Source: Hyphomicrobiales bacterium (lineage in GTDB: Bacteria > Pseudomonadota > Alphaproteobacteria > Rhizobiales > Rhizobiaceae). From it: a stretch of DNA of 64,000 nt. The notes below the pieces were generated by a model, which saw nothing but the letters and a program-made list of their open reading frames with translations, had not been told where the DNA came from and did not search any database. Positions within the stretch are counted from its first letter, which is position 1, and every line of letters starts with the position of its first letter. A program made the translations under genes and the position numbers. The stretch covers positions 186,001-250,000 of the forward strand of contig UCEU01000001.1 of the NCBI GenBank assembly GCA_900471485.1, read 5' to 3'. Below are positions 45,948-54,998 of the stretch, one piece after another.

Positions 45948-47128
45948 GATCCAGTCTCTCCAAAAATGCTGGCCGAGACCGCCGTCTGGCGATGGCGCTC
46001 GGCCGCGTAAAGCAATGTGCCGATCAATTCGGCTTGTTCGCCAAGGGCAGCGGGGACGACGCGGACGTTTTCCGTCGCGCGTGCGATCGAAAACCGCTTC
46101 ATCGCTTCCTTGAGCGGTGTCAGAAGGCTGTCGCCGGCGCGCATGAGCTCACCACCGACGATAACGATCTCGGGATTGAAATAGCTGCAGAGCGCACCGA
46201 CGGACCGGCCGGCCAGATGGCCGGCATCGGCGATCACGCGGTTCGCGCCGATGTCGCCTTTCACGGCAAGCCGCAGCATCTCGTCGGAGGAGATCGCGCC
46301 ATGCGAGGCGCTGAGTGACTTGGCCAGCGAATTGACCGATATGATAGCCTCGAGGCATCCGCGGCTGCCACAACGGCAGACGTCTCCATGCTCGTCGACG
46401 ACGACGTGGCCGAGTTCTCCGGCGATGCCACTCGCGCCGCGGAAGACTTGTCCGTTGAACGCGATGCCAAGGCCGACACCGACGGAAAGAAGGACATAAA
46501 GCGCGACGCTGGACTGCCGCGCCGCGCCATAGACGCTCTCGGCCAGCGCGCCGAGATTGGCGTCGTTATCCATGTAGACAGGCAGGTCGAGGCGCTGCGA
46601 CAGCCCGCCAGGAACGTCGGTGCCGACCCAGCGCGCCAGGATGGAGCCCGCATGAAGGTGGCCGGTGCTCGCGTCGACCGGGCCGGGGACGCCGATGCCG
46701 ACCGCTTTGATCTTGGCGCGATCAACGCCGGAACGCTCGATGATCTCGTTGACCTTCTCGGCCGCGAGATCCAAGGCGACCTCAGCGGGCATGTCGATGT
46801 CGAAGTCGGCGGAGATTTGTTCGATTATGCGATAATTCGCATCGGAGATCGCAGCCTTGATGAAAATCCGTCCGAAGTCGACGCCGATGTAGAAGCCATC
46901 GGGATCGGCAAGCGCGATCTGGGTGCTGGGGCGGCCGGCGGCCTTTCCGCCGGAAGCGCTGCCTTCGATTTCCTGCACAAGCCCTTCCGCGATCATCGAA
47001 CCGATAATCAGCGATATCGTCGATCGCGACGCGCCCACGCGCCTGGCGATATCGGCACGCGACTGCGCACCATTCGCTGACAGCGTATCAAGAACTGCCG
47101 TTCTCAAACGGAGTTGGGACAAGGACAT
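45944..47128 (-). CDS. ROK-family regulator of the ribose-type importer
   Basis: A 394-residue protein with an N-terminal MarR-like winged HTH (SRADIARRVGASRSTISLII) and a C-terminal sugar-kinase-like ROK domain. The zinc motif CRCGSRGCLE is intact. GIGVPGPVD and VYMDNDANLGAL match the sugar-binding region. It probably represses the divergent amidohydrolase and its own operon until a ligand binds. The ATG at 47128 has GGAGG at a long 12-nt distance. A GTG at 47164 has no ribosome site. Confidence 0.9.
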   Translation of the reverse strand: MSLSQLRLRTAVLDTLSANGAQSRADIARRVGASRSTISLIIGSMIAEGLVQEIEGSASGGKAAGRPSTQIALADPDGFYIGVDFGRIFIKAAISDANYRIIEQISADFDIDMPAEVALDLAAEKVNEIIERSGVDRAKIKAVGIGVPGPVDASTGHLHAGSILARWVGTDVPGGLSQRLDLPVYMDNDANLGALAESVYGAARQSSVALYVLLSVGVGLGIAFNGQVFRGASGIAGELGHVVVDEHGDVCRCGSRGCLEAIISVNSLAKSLSASHGAISSDEMLRLAVKGDIGANRVIADAGHLAGRSVGALCSYFNPEIVIVGGELMRAGDSLLTPLKEAMKRFSIARATENVRVVPAALGEQAELIGTLLYAAERHRQTAVSASIFGETGS

Positions 47129-47156
47129 GACTGGAAACTTCCTCCACTTCGAGCGG

Positions 47157-47184
47157 TTTGACACGTTGGTTTTGATATGTCAAA
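47157..47184. promoter_or_regulatory. Inverted repeat, candidate ROK operator A
   Basis: TTTGACA (47157-47163) and TGTCAAA (47178-47184) form perfect 7-bp arms with a 14-bp spacer, 29 bp upstream of the ROK start. The wide spacing resembles Mlc/NagC sites, where two half-sites flank an AT-rich spacer. Confidence 0.5.
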
Positions 47185-47208
47185 TCCAAGCATAACATTT
47201 TTATAATA

Positions 47209-47224
47209 AGTTCGAAATCGAACT
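47209..47224. promoter_or_regulatory. Inverted repeat, candidate operator B before the amidohydrolase
   Basis: AGTTCG-AAAT-CGAACT is a perfect 16-bp palindrome ending 3 bp before the AGGAGG ribosome site of the amidohydrolase. Occupancy should block transcription of that gene. Confidence 0.6.
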
Positions 47225-47238
47225 AATAGGAGGAATGA

Positions 47239-48480
47239 ATGTCGAAGGTCAAGCTAATAAATGCCGCGCGCATTCTTGTGGGGCCGGATCTGGAACCCAT
47301 GGCGGATGCGGCTGTCTTGATCGACAGCGGAAAGATCGCCGCGGTCGGCACGCGTTCGGACGTGCGAGCGCCGAGCGGCGCCGAGATTATCGACCTCGGC
47401 GATGCCACTCTGTTGCCTGGCCTGATCGACGCGCACCTCCATACCTTCGGTGTGGACAGCACCCGGCTTCATACGCTTGCGACCGAGCATGAGAGCTACC
47501 GTGCCGCGCGGACACTGAGCGAATTGCGCGAATTGCTGCATGCCGGCTTCACGTCCGCGCGTTGCCTGGGATCAACGATCGGTCCGCAGGTCCGTCGGGC
47601 AATTGATGAAGGTTTTGCCGAAGGCCCACGCCTGAAGGTTGCCGGCGGCTTCATTTCATCGACGTCGGGTACATGGGATTCGAGCGGCACGCCGCTCTCG
47701 ATCGCGCGTGCCGGCGGGGAACTCGCCGATGGCGTCGAGGGTCTTGTCCTCAAGGTTCGCGAGCGCGTCAGGCAGGGTGCCGATTTCATCAAGCTCGGGC
47801 TTTCAAAGGGCGGCGTGCATGACCGCTACCACGCCTGGGGGGACGATCCCCTCAATCAGGTGGTTTCCTATAGCGTCGCGGAAGTGCGGGCAGCCGTCGA
47901 TGAAGCGCATCGCAACGGGCTGAAGGTGAGCGCGCACGCCATTGGCGAAGACGCGGTCAAACTCGCTCTGGATGGCGGCATCGATGTGATCGAGCACGGT
48001 TACGGGATCAGCGACGAGACACGGCAGAGGATCGTGGCGGAAGGCAAGATCGTCGTCACGACGCTCTCGCAGATCCATTATCACCGTCAGGCCTACGACA
48101 AGTTCAACTATCCCGAATGGGAGCGCGAGGTCTACGAGCGTCATTGGGTCTATATGCTGCGCGACTTCAAGCGCGGCCTGAAGGCCGGCGTCCGATTCGC
48201 GCTCGGCACCGACCTCGTCGGCGCGCCGACCCATCCGCTGAAAGCCGCGGCCATGGAATTCGTCCTGGCCGTCGAATGCGGAATGGCGCCGTCAGCGGCC
48301 CTTCGCGCAGGCACGATCATTGCCGCCGAAGTTCTGGGATCGCAAGCGGTGACCGGCTCGATTGAGGTCGGCAAGCTCGCGGACCTTGTTGCGACGAGGC
48401 TCGACCCCGCGCAGGATGTTTCGACCCTTCTCGAGCCAGCCTTCGTCATGAAGGGCGGAGAGACCGTCGTTTCGGCGTAA
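47239..48480 (+). CDS. Metal-dependent amidohydrolase
   Basis: A 413-residue amidohydrolase-superfamily enzyme. The barrel ligands are H66 and H68 (DAHLH), K185 (FIKLGLSKGG), H233 (SAHAIG), H253 (IEHGYG) and D325 (ALGTDLVG), fitting the two-metal subtype with a bridging lysine. Its closest general likeness is the imidazolonepropionase-related/Xaa-Pro-dipeptidase group. The substrate cannot be fixed. It diverges from the ROK/importer operon, so it likely acts on the imported compound. AGGAGGA precedes the ATG. Confidence 0.87.
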   Translation: MSKVKLINAARILVGPDLEPMADAAVLIDSGKIAAVGTRSDVRAPSGAEIIDLGDATLLPGLIDAHLHTFGVDSTRLHTLATEHESYRAARTLSELRELLHAGFTSARCLGSTIGPQVRRAIDEGFAEGPRLKVAGGFISSTSGTWDSSGTPLSIARAGGELADGVEGLVLKVRERVRQGADFIKLGLSKGGVHDRYHAWGDDPLNQVVSYSVAEVRAAVDEAHRNGLKVSAHAIGEDAVKLALDGGIDVIEHGYGISDETRQRIVAEGKIVVTTLSQIHYHRQAYDKFNYPEWEREVYERHWVYMLRDFKRGLKAGVRFALGTDLVGAPTHPLKAAAMEFVLAVECGMAPSAALRAGTIIAAEVLGSQAVTGSIEVGKLADLVATRLDPAQDVSTLLEPAFVMKGGETVVSA

Positions 48481-48502
48481 CCGGATGCGCGGTGTTGGAA
48501 TT

Positions 48503-48526
48503 AAGGCGGCAGAGATGTGCCGCCTT
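48503..48526. terminator. Hairpin between convergent amidohydrolase and ABC exporter genes
   Basis: AAGGCGGCA/TGCCGCCTT forms a perfect 9-bp stem with loop GAGATG. The stem's own A/T ends act as a short tail on each strand, so it may serve both genes. Confidence 0.6.
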
Positions 48527-48537
48527 CCATCAGGCCG

Positions 48538-50433
48538 TCACGTATCGGATCCGCTTGCCGTTTCTTCGAGAACCGCCTCCGGGATATCGTCGAACGACGC
48601 GTAGTTCAGATTGTAGAGCCGCGAGTAGAGCTTGCGGTTCTTCATCAGCTGCTGATGGTTGCCGCTCTCGATCAGCTCGCCGTTCTGCAGCACGATGATG
48701 CGGTCGGCCTCGCGGATGGTCGCCAGCCGGTGGGCGATGACTAGGCCGGTGCGGTTTTCCAGGAGCTTCACCAGCGCCTTCTGGATCAGCATCTCGGTAT
48801 AGCTGTCGATATTGGCGGTCGCCTCATCGAGCACCAGGATTTTGGCATCCGCGACCAGCGCGCGGGCGAAGCTCAGCAACTGGCGCTGGCCGAGCGAGAG
48901 ATTGCCGCCGCGTTCGCCCAGCATGCTGTCATAGCCCTCGGGAAGCCGCATGATGAAGTCATGCGCGCCGACCGCCTTGGCTGCCTCGATCACCTGTTCG
49001 CGCGTGGCCTCGCGCTTGTGGTAGCGGATGTTTTCGAACACCGTGCCGGTGAAGAGGAAAGGCTCCTGCAGCACCATGGCGATCTGCTCACCAAGCGAAT
49101 CCTGCGTCAGGCTGCGCACGTCATGGCCACCGACAAGGACCTGTCCCTGTTGGACATCGTAAAAGCGGTGGATCAGCGACATGCAGCTCGACTTGCCGGA
49201 ACCTGTCGGACCGACCAGCGCGACGGTTTCGCCGGGATTTACCTTGAAGCTCACATGCTTCAACACCGGATGGCTCGGATTATAGCCGAAGACGACATCC
49301 TTGAATTCGACCGAGCCGTCCATGTCTTTCGACAAGGCCGTGGCATCAGGGGCGTCCCTGATGTCGACGGGCACGTCGAGGACCTCCGTCAGCCGCTGAC
49401 CGGAGGCCATGGCGCGCTGCATGACGGAATATTGCAGCGTCAGCGAGCGGATCGGGTCGAAGAAGCGTTGGATGTAGAACAGGAAGGCGACGAGAACGCC
49501 GACATCGAGCGCCTGGTTGAGCACGCGCGCGCCACCGACGACGATGACGAGCGCCATGGCGACGCCGGTCAGCGAATCCACGATCGGCACCATCACCTGC
49601 GCATAGCGCGCCGCCGTCAGATGGGCGTTGAGATTTGCCTTGGCCTTGTCGTCGAAGAGCGTGAAATTGACGCCCTGGCGATCCATCCCCTGGACGGCGC
49701 GTACGCCATGGATCGCTTCCGCAAGCGCTCCCGCGGCGATCGAATTCGTCTCGTGCGCGGCCATGAAGGACTTTCGCGCCAGCGGAAGCCAGAAGAGACG
49801 GACGATGAAAAGGATCGGCAGGACGGAAAGCGTCAGCAGGCCGAGCTTGAAGTCGAGATAGAGCATCACGAAGACGATGCCGAACAAAAGCGTGATATCG
49901 CCGACGGAGAGAACGGAGGTCTCGAGAAACTCTTGCATCGAGTTCACATCGCCCTGCAGCCGCGACATCAGCCGGCCGACTTCGGTCTTGTCCATGAAGG
50001 ACAGCGACACCCTTTGCAGGTGCGAGAACATCGCCTTGCGGATATCGAAGAGAACATCTTCCGCCACGCCGCCGACCAGCGTCTCCTGCGCGTAGCTCGC
50101 GACATAATTGATCAGGATCGCAACGAGGAAGGCAAGCATCGACCAGAGCAGCGCGGAATGGCCTGCATCGGGCTTCATGCCGTGGTCGATCGCGTAGCGG
50201 ATGATCAGCGGGATGAGCAACTGCATTGCGGTGAAGGTCAGCACCGCCACGACGGAGAGGATCACCTGCCGCCGGTACGGGCTGACGAAGGCCCAGATGC
50301 GCTTGATGATGTTTCCGTCGAAGGCCTTGCCGAAGATTTCCTCCTCGACGCGATGCGAACCGACCACGGCGCGGGGAGGGCGCCGGCCATCCTCGCGAAC
50401 GTCGGCGCGTTCGGTTTCCACTTCCTCGGCCAT
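48538..50433 (-). CDS. ABC exporter half-transporter, catalytic-site subunit
   Basis: A 631-residue half-transporter with six membrane helices (about 55-345) and an ATPase domain. Walker A GPTGSGKSS is at 408-416, Walker B ILVLDE at 532-537 with catalytic E537, and switch H568. Its signature is LSLGQ (512-516) rather than LSGGQ. The partner encoded just upstream has the opposite pattern, so the pair should form a heterodimeric exporter of the LmrCD/TM287-288 type with one active and one degenerate site. Exported substrate is unknown. Confidence 0.92.
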   Translation of the reverse strand: MAEEVETERADVREDGRRPPRAVVGSHRVEEEIFGKAFDGNIIKRIWAFVSPYRRQVILSVVAVLTFTAMQLLIPLIIRYAIDHGMKPDAGHSALLWSMLAFLVAILINYVASYAQETLVGGVAEDVLFDIRKAMFSHLQRVSLSFMDKTEVGRLMSRLQGDVNSMQEFLETSVLSVGDITLLFGIVFVMLYLDFKLGLLTLSVLPILFIVRLFWLPLARKSFMAAHETNSIAAGALAEAIHGVRAVQGMDRQGVNFTLFDDKAKANLNAHLTAARYAQVMVPIVDSLTGVAMALVIVVGGARVLNQALDVGVLVAFLFYIQRFFDPIRSLTLQYSVMQRAMASGQRLTEVLDVPVDIRDAPDATALSKDMDGSVEFKDVVFGYNPSHPVLKHVSFKVNPGETVALVGPTGSGKSSCMSLIHRFYDVQQGQVLVGGHDVRSLTQDSLGEQIAMVLQEPFLFTGTVFENIRYHKREATREQVIEAAKAVGAHDFIMRLPEGYDSMLGERGGNLSLGQRQLLSFARALVADAKILVLDEATANIDSYTEMLIQKALVKLLENRTGLVIAHRLATIREADRIIVLQNGELIESGNHQQLMKNRKLYSRLYNLNYASFDDIPEAVLEETASGSDT

Positions 50434-50444
50434 ATCGTTCCTCC

Positions 50445-52298
50445 CTAGGCGCTCTTCACGTCATCGCCCGGCCGCACCTGCAGGTCGTAGAGCGCCTTGT
50501 ATTTTCCGTCCGCCGCCAGAAGCTCCTCATGGGTGCCGCGTTCGACGATCTCGCCGCCTTCGACGAAGAAGATCTGATCGGCATGCATCAGCGAGCTCAG
50601 CCGGTGCGCGACGATAACGGTGACGCGGTCGGCTGCGTATTTGCGCATGGCGGTGCGGATGCGCTGCTCGGTGGCGGCATCGATTGCGGCGGTCGAATCG
50701 TCGAATACCATGACGGCGGGTTTCAGCATCAACGCCCGGGCGATGGAGAGACGCTGCCTCTGGCCGCCGGAAAGCGACACCCCGCGCTCGCCGATGACGG
50801 TGTCGTAGCCCGTCGGCAGGCCAAGCACGTAGTTGTGCAGCTGCGCGCTCTCGCTTGCCCGTTCGATGCGGGTTTCCTTCGCCCAGGGGTCGCCATAGGC
50901 GATGTTGTTCTCGATCGACGTAGTGAACAGGAACGAATCCTGCTGCACCACCGCGACGGCCTGGCGCAATGACTGTAGCGTGACCTCGCGGATATCCTGC
51001 CCGTCGATCGTGATCCTGCCCTTGGTCACGTCGTAGAAGCGGGGGATGAGATGGGCGAGCGTCGACTTTCCGCTGCCGGGAGGGCCGACGATGCCGATCG
51101 TCTCGCCGCGTTTGGCCTCGAAGGAGATATCGCGCAGGATCTCGTGCATGGGAGAGCTAGGGTATGCGAAGCTTACGTTTTCGAAACGCAGCGTTCCCTC
51201 TGTTCGCCGAAGCTCCTTTGCCTGCGGCGCATCCCTGACGGCGATTTCGAGATCCAGCAGGTTGAACAGGCGCGTGCCGCAGGTGGATGCGCGGGCAAAG
51301 GCGTTGACCATGAGACCGAGCTGGCGCACGGGCATCTGCAGGATCGTCATGAAGGTGAGGAAGGAGGTGAGCGTGCCGACCGTCATCTCGCCCGACATGA
51401 CCTTGCCGCCGCCGACCCACAGCACGAGCCCCATGGCGGCGAAGAAGGAGAAGGTCATGGCGCTGGTGTTGACGACGCGGATACCGACGCGCCGGTGGGC
51501 GAGCGCAAGCGCGGTCTTGGACGCCGCCTCGAATTTCATCAGTTCGTAGGCCTGCGCCGCGAAGGCGCGGACAACGCGGATGCCGCCGAGATTTTCTTCC
51601 ATGATGCGCGTCAGCACCGAAAGCTTTTCCTGGAGATCGAGCCAGGTGGCGCGCAGGCGCAGCTGCGTGACGGAGGAACGCCAGGCGACGAAGGGCACGA
51701 AGCTCAGCGCCAACAGGCCGAGGACGACATCGGTCGACAGCAGCATGTAGGCGCCGATCCCGATCAGGATCGTCAGCAGGATCATGCGCACCAGCGCCGT
51801 CGAGAAATACATGCGCACGCCTTCGAGATCGAGCAGGCCGATCGTGATCAGGTCCCCGGAGTGGACGCTGTCGTGAAAGCTGAAGGAGAGGCGCTGGATC
51901 TTCTCGTAACAGGCGAGCCGCAGCTCGTAGCCCATATGGTGGCCGACGCTTTCGCTATAGTAGTTCTGCACCATGGTGAACATGCCGCGCAGGATACTGG
52001 CGCCGAGCAGCATGAGAGCGGTGGTGAGCAGTGCGTCCTGCGCGATCTGTCCCGCCGCGCCGCCTTCCAGCGCCACCTGCGTGTGATCGACCGCCTGCCC
52101 GAGCAGTCGCGGGATCATCAGCTGGAAAGCTGAGGCAACGAGGGTTGCGCCGATGGCGAAGCCGGATTGCCAGGGATGGCGGAAAGCCATTGCGGTAATG
52201 CGGACAAGCGTAAAGAGGCCCTTGCCCCAGCCGGCCGCACTGACATGCGCCATCGAAGCCGAAGGCTTCGTCGCATGTATTGACGCATCGCTGCTCAC
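50445..52298 (-). CDS. ABC exporter half-transporter, degenerate-site subunit
   Basis: A 617-residue half-transporter with Walker A GPPGSGKST (405-413), canonical signature LSGGQ (509-513) and switch H565. Its Walker B ends in Asp (VFDD, D534) in place of the catalytic Glu. That change defines the non-hydrolysing site of heterodimeric exporters. It is first in the operon, 11 bp before its partner. The GTG start at 52298 follows GTGGAA. Confidence 0.92.
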   Translation of the reverse strand: MSSDASIHATKPSASMAHVSAAGWGKGLFTLVRITAMAFRHPWQSGFAIGATLVASAFQLMIPRLLGQAVDHTQVALEGGAAGQIAQDALLTTALMLLGASILRGMFTMVQNYYSESVGHHMGYELRLACYEKIQRLSFSFHDSVHSGDLITIGLLDLEGVRMYFSTALVRMILLTILIGIGAYMLLSTDVVLGLLALSFVPFVAWRSSVTQLRLRATWLDLQEKLSVLTRIMEENLGGIRVVRAFAAQAYELMKFEAASKTALALAHRRVGIRVVNTSAMTFSFFAAMGLVLWVGGGKVMSGEMTVGTLTSFLTFMTILQMPVRQLGLMVNAFARASTCGTRLFNLLDLEIAVRDAPQAKELRRTEGTLRFENVSFAYPSSPMHEILRDISFEAKRGETIGIVGPPGSGKSTLAHLIPRFYDVTKGRITIDGQDIREVTLQSLRQAVAVVQQDSFLFTTSIENNIAYGDPWAKETRIERASESAQLHNYVLGLPTGYDTVIGERGVSLSGGQRQRLSIARALMLKPAVMVFDDSTAAIDAATEQRIRTAMRKYAADRVTVIVAHRLSSLMHADQIFFVEGGEIVERGTHEELLAADGKYKALYDLQVRPGDDVKSA

Positions 52299-52777
52299 GG
52301 TATTGTTCCACGTATTTTGCGGTCGGATGCTTAAATCCGAGGGGATGGCAATCTCAGGAAGGGATTGGTTAGCGCGCTTACTTTTGCCGATTCCAGCGGG
52401 CCGTTCAAGTCAATAATTCACCAACTGGTTATTTTAACGTGAGCGACTGAAATGGTCTGGCGATGCCTTCAATTCGTCGCCGGCGAACACCGCGGTCGGG
52501 CAGTTTCTCTCTGATTTATAGAAGCAAAAACAGATGGTTGCATATAGGTCTGCCGAAGCGTGAAAATAAAGCGCTTGCGCAAATGCCGTTTTGGCGCTCT
52601 CATACACGACCAGTTTGATAGACAATTGCATTGCGGCAAAGCCAACATCCTGGCGCCCTGATGCGCAGCGGCCGAGCGTTTTGAGGCCGCTTGAACCTGC
52701 TCAACGCGTGATGGTATTTCCCGCGTTGAAACCTTGATCGACACACACGATGCGGGCGAAGCCGCAAGGGAGTTGCG
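52299..52777. other. Intergenic region, 479 bp
   Basis: It is a divergent gap between the exporter operon and the FAD-binding protein, somewhat AT-richer than its surroundings. A minus-strand frame of 65 codons (52434-52631) has no ribosome site and is not called. No operator or RNA was recognised. Confidence 0.4.
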
Positions 52778-54184
52778 ATGACGGTTCAGGGAATTTTTTC
52801 CGCCAGATCGAACGGCGCCGCGCGGATTTCGGCGCTGCCGCGCATTGCCATCATCGGTCGGGGCTTCTCGGGGATGATGATGGCCATTGCGCTCATGAAG
52901 ACGGTGCGCACGCCGTTTCACCTGCAGCTGTTCGATCCGAGCTCGTCGGTAAGCGGCGGGCAGGCGCTGTCGTCGAGCCGATCCTCGACCATCCTCAACA
53001 CACGCGTTCGCGATCTCTCGGTCGAGGTCGGTGATGCGGACGACTTCAACGAATGGCTCTGTAGCAACGCGGAATTCCGGGCTGCCGTGCCCGCCGCGAT
53101 TCCGGGGTTCCGCCAGATATTCGTTCCACGCGAAATTTTCAGCGACTATGTCTACCAGCGCTTTTCCGAAGCGCTTGCCGGCCGCAAGGACATCACCGTT
53201 CAGGTTTGCAACGAGCCTGTCGTGGCGATCCGCAAGAGCCACGGCGATCGGTTCCTGCTCGAGAGCACCAATCCGGCCAATCCTCTTTTCGATACGGTCA
53301 TTTTCGCCACGGGCTATGGCCTGTCTTTCCCCGAAGCATCCGAAATGGAGCCTTCGCCGATCCGGGCACAGCGGCTCGTCGCACGTCCGCACACGGTGCT
53401 GCTCGGCAGCGGCATCCGGGTCGTCGATCAGCTGCTGCAGCTTCGTGACGGCGGATACACCGGGCAGGTCACGATCCTGTCGCGGCGGGGTTTCCTGCCA
53501 CAGAGCCATACGCCGAACTCGGCCGATCCGCTGTTTCCGGCAGAGGCGGTGCCAAGCGATCTGCGCGACATCGTCCGCTTCATCCGCGCCGCATGCCGCG
53601 AGGCGGATGAGCAGGGGCGTAGCTGGCAATCGGTAATGAACGGCCTGCGAAAGCACGCGCGCTCGCTTTGGCGATCACTGCCCGCGCGCCAGAAGCACCA
53701 GTTCAACCGGCACCTTCGCGCCATCTACGATAGCCACCGCAACCGGCTTCCCGAAGCGATGCATGCGCGCCTTCGCGGCGAACTTGCGAGCGGCAACACC
53801 GTTTTGAGGCGCGGCATGGCGGGCAGGCGTGGTTTGAGCGGGCTCTTTTTCCGCGCCGCAGGCAGTGCGGTGGATGAGGTTATCCACGCGGAGCGCGTCT
53901 TCGATTGCCGGTGCAAGGCGCCGAATCTCGATACGCCGTTGCTGCGGAGCCTGATCGAGCAGGAGCTGGCACAGCCGGACGAACTGGCGCTCGGCCTTGC
54001 CGTCAACCAGCGCGGCCAGCCATGCCTGGAAGACGGCTCGATGGTCGACGGTCTGTTTGCAATCGGGCCGCTCGGCCTCGGCAGCCTGCCGGATATCGAT
54101 CTCGTGCCCGAAATCGTCAGCCAGGCCTATATGGCGGCCGAGATGGTCGGCGAGCGCTTCTATCCGAAGAGCAAGGTCGGCTGA
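52778..54184 (+). CDS. FAD/NAD(P)-binding protein
   Basis: A 468-residue flavoprotein-like enzyme with an N-terminal dinucleotide motif (IAIIGRGFSGMMMAIAL) and a second one in VLLGSGIRVVDQLLQL. The ATG-containing segment VIFATGYGLSFP is typical of FAD/NAD oxidoreductases. It matches the layout of FAD-NAD(P)-binding proteins, some of which act on hydroxy-acids or in siderophore pathways. The true substrate is unknown. It stands alone, converging on SURF1 with no space between stops. AGGGAGTTGCG precedes the ATG. Confidence 0.82.
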   Translation: MTVQGIFSARSNGAARISALPRIAIIGRGFSGMMMAIALMKTVRTPFHLQLFDPSSSVSGGQALSSSRSSTILNTRVRDLSVEVGDADDFNEWLCSNAEFRAAVPAAIPGFRQIFVPREIFSDYVYQRFSEALAGRKDITVQVCNEPVVAIRKSHGDRFLLESTNPANPLFDTVIFATGYGLSFPEASEMEPSPIRAQRLVARPHTVLLGSGIRVVDQLLQLRDGGYTGQVTILSRRGFLPQSHTPNSADPLFPAEAVPSDLRDIVRFIRAACREADEQGRSWQSVMNGLRKHARSLWRSLPARQKHQFNRHLRAIYDSHRNRLPEAMHARLRGELASGNTVLRRGMAGRRGLSGLFFRAAGSAVDEVIHAERVFDCRCKAPNLDTPLLRSLIEQELAQPDELALGLAVNQRGQPCLEDGSMVDGLFAIGPLGLGSLPDIDLVPEIVSQAYMAAEMVGERFYPKSKVG

Positions 54185-54940
54185 TCAGGCGCGGCGTGCT
54201 TTCAGCTCGCTGCGGATCACGTAGACCAGAAGCCCCGCGACCATGATCGCAATGGCGAACCAGGTGATTGCGTAGGACAGGTGGCTGTTGGGGAAGACGA
54301 CCTGCGTCAGGCCACCCTTGGGATAGCCGCCCGGATTCTCGGTCGCGTCCGCGTCGATGAAATAGGGGGCAATATCCGCGATACCGCGCTTGGCGGCGAT
54401 GGCGTGCACGTCGCGGGAGTACCAGCGATCATCGTCGGGCGCGTTCGAGCGGATGAAGGTGCCGCCCGGTTCGTCCAGGCGCAGGAGCCCGGTGATCTTG
54501 ACCGGACCTGAAATCTGTCCTTCCGCACGGGAATTTGGATCGCGCTTTTCGGAGGGCACGAAACCGCGGTTGATCATCACCGACGTCCCGTCCGAAAGGG
54601 TCAGCGGCGTGATCACCCAGTATCCGGCGCCGAGCACGGTTGACGCGTAGACGTAGCTTTCCTTGTCGTTCTGAAGGACGCCCTCGGCTGTCACGCGAAG
54701 ATATTCGTCGTCGGTCCGGTTGATCGCGGCCCAATCCGCCTTGGCGGGAGCCGCAACCGGCTCGGCGTGGATGCGCTGATCGACGCGGGCGATGAGGTCG
54801 CGTTTCCAGGCAAGCCGCTCGACCTGCCAGACGCCGAGCGCGGACACGGCGCAGATGATGAAAACAAGAAAGCCGCAGAAAATCGTTAGTCCGGTGCGGG
54901 ACCGGCGGCGGGGAGCTTCGTCAATATGGGGAGTATTCAT
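54185..54940 (-). CDS. SURF1-family oxidase assembly protein
   Basis: A 251-residue inner-membrane protein with one helix near each end (about 17-40 and 220-243) and a periplasmic middle domain. GVWQVERLAWKRDLIARVD and INRGFVP are SURF1 landmarks. SURF1 helps insert heme into heme-copper oxidases. It follows cyoD in the oxidase cluster, but a strong hairpin separates them. Confidence 0.9.
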   Translation of the reverse strand: MNTPHIDEAPRRRSRTGLTIFCGFLVFIICAVSALGVWQVERLAWKRDLIARVDQRIHAEPVAAPAKADWAAINRTDDEYLRVTAEGVLQNDKESYVYASTVLGAGYWVITPLTLSDGTSVMINRGFVPSEKRDPNSRAEGQISGPVKITGLLRLDEPGGTFIRSNAPDDDRWYSRDVHAIAAKRGIADIAPYFIDADATENPGGYPKGGLTQVVFPNSHLSYAITWFAIAIMVAGLLVYVIRSELKARRA

Positions 54941-54961
54941 TGCTTGAAACCACTTAAAACC

Positions 54962-54989
54962 GGAACGGGCGGCTTTCGCCGCCCGTTCC
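54962..54989 (-). terminator. Strong hairpin between cyoD and SURF1
   Basis: GGAACGGGCGGC/GCCGCCCGTTCC is a perfect 12-bp stem with a 4-nt loop (GAAA on the transcript strand), followed by GGTTTTAAG. It ends the cyo transcript or lowers expression of SURF1, which starts 22 bp downstream. Confidence 0.75.
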
Positions 54990-54998
54990 TTGATGCCG

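Noticed and set aside
48961-50448. 495-codon plus-strand frame
   Set aside because: Antisense to an ABC exporter subunit whose motifs are complete on the minus strand.
52434-52631. 65-codon minus-strand frame in the 479-bp gap
   Set aside because: No ribosome site, no motif and no operon context. It cannot be separated from chance.
54962-54987. GGAAC-N17-CGTT resembling an EcfG promoter
   Set aside because: It arises because the hairpin is a palindrome reading GGAACG...CGTTCC. It sits between genes of the opposite strand with nothing to drive.
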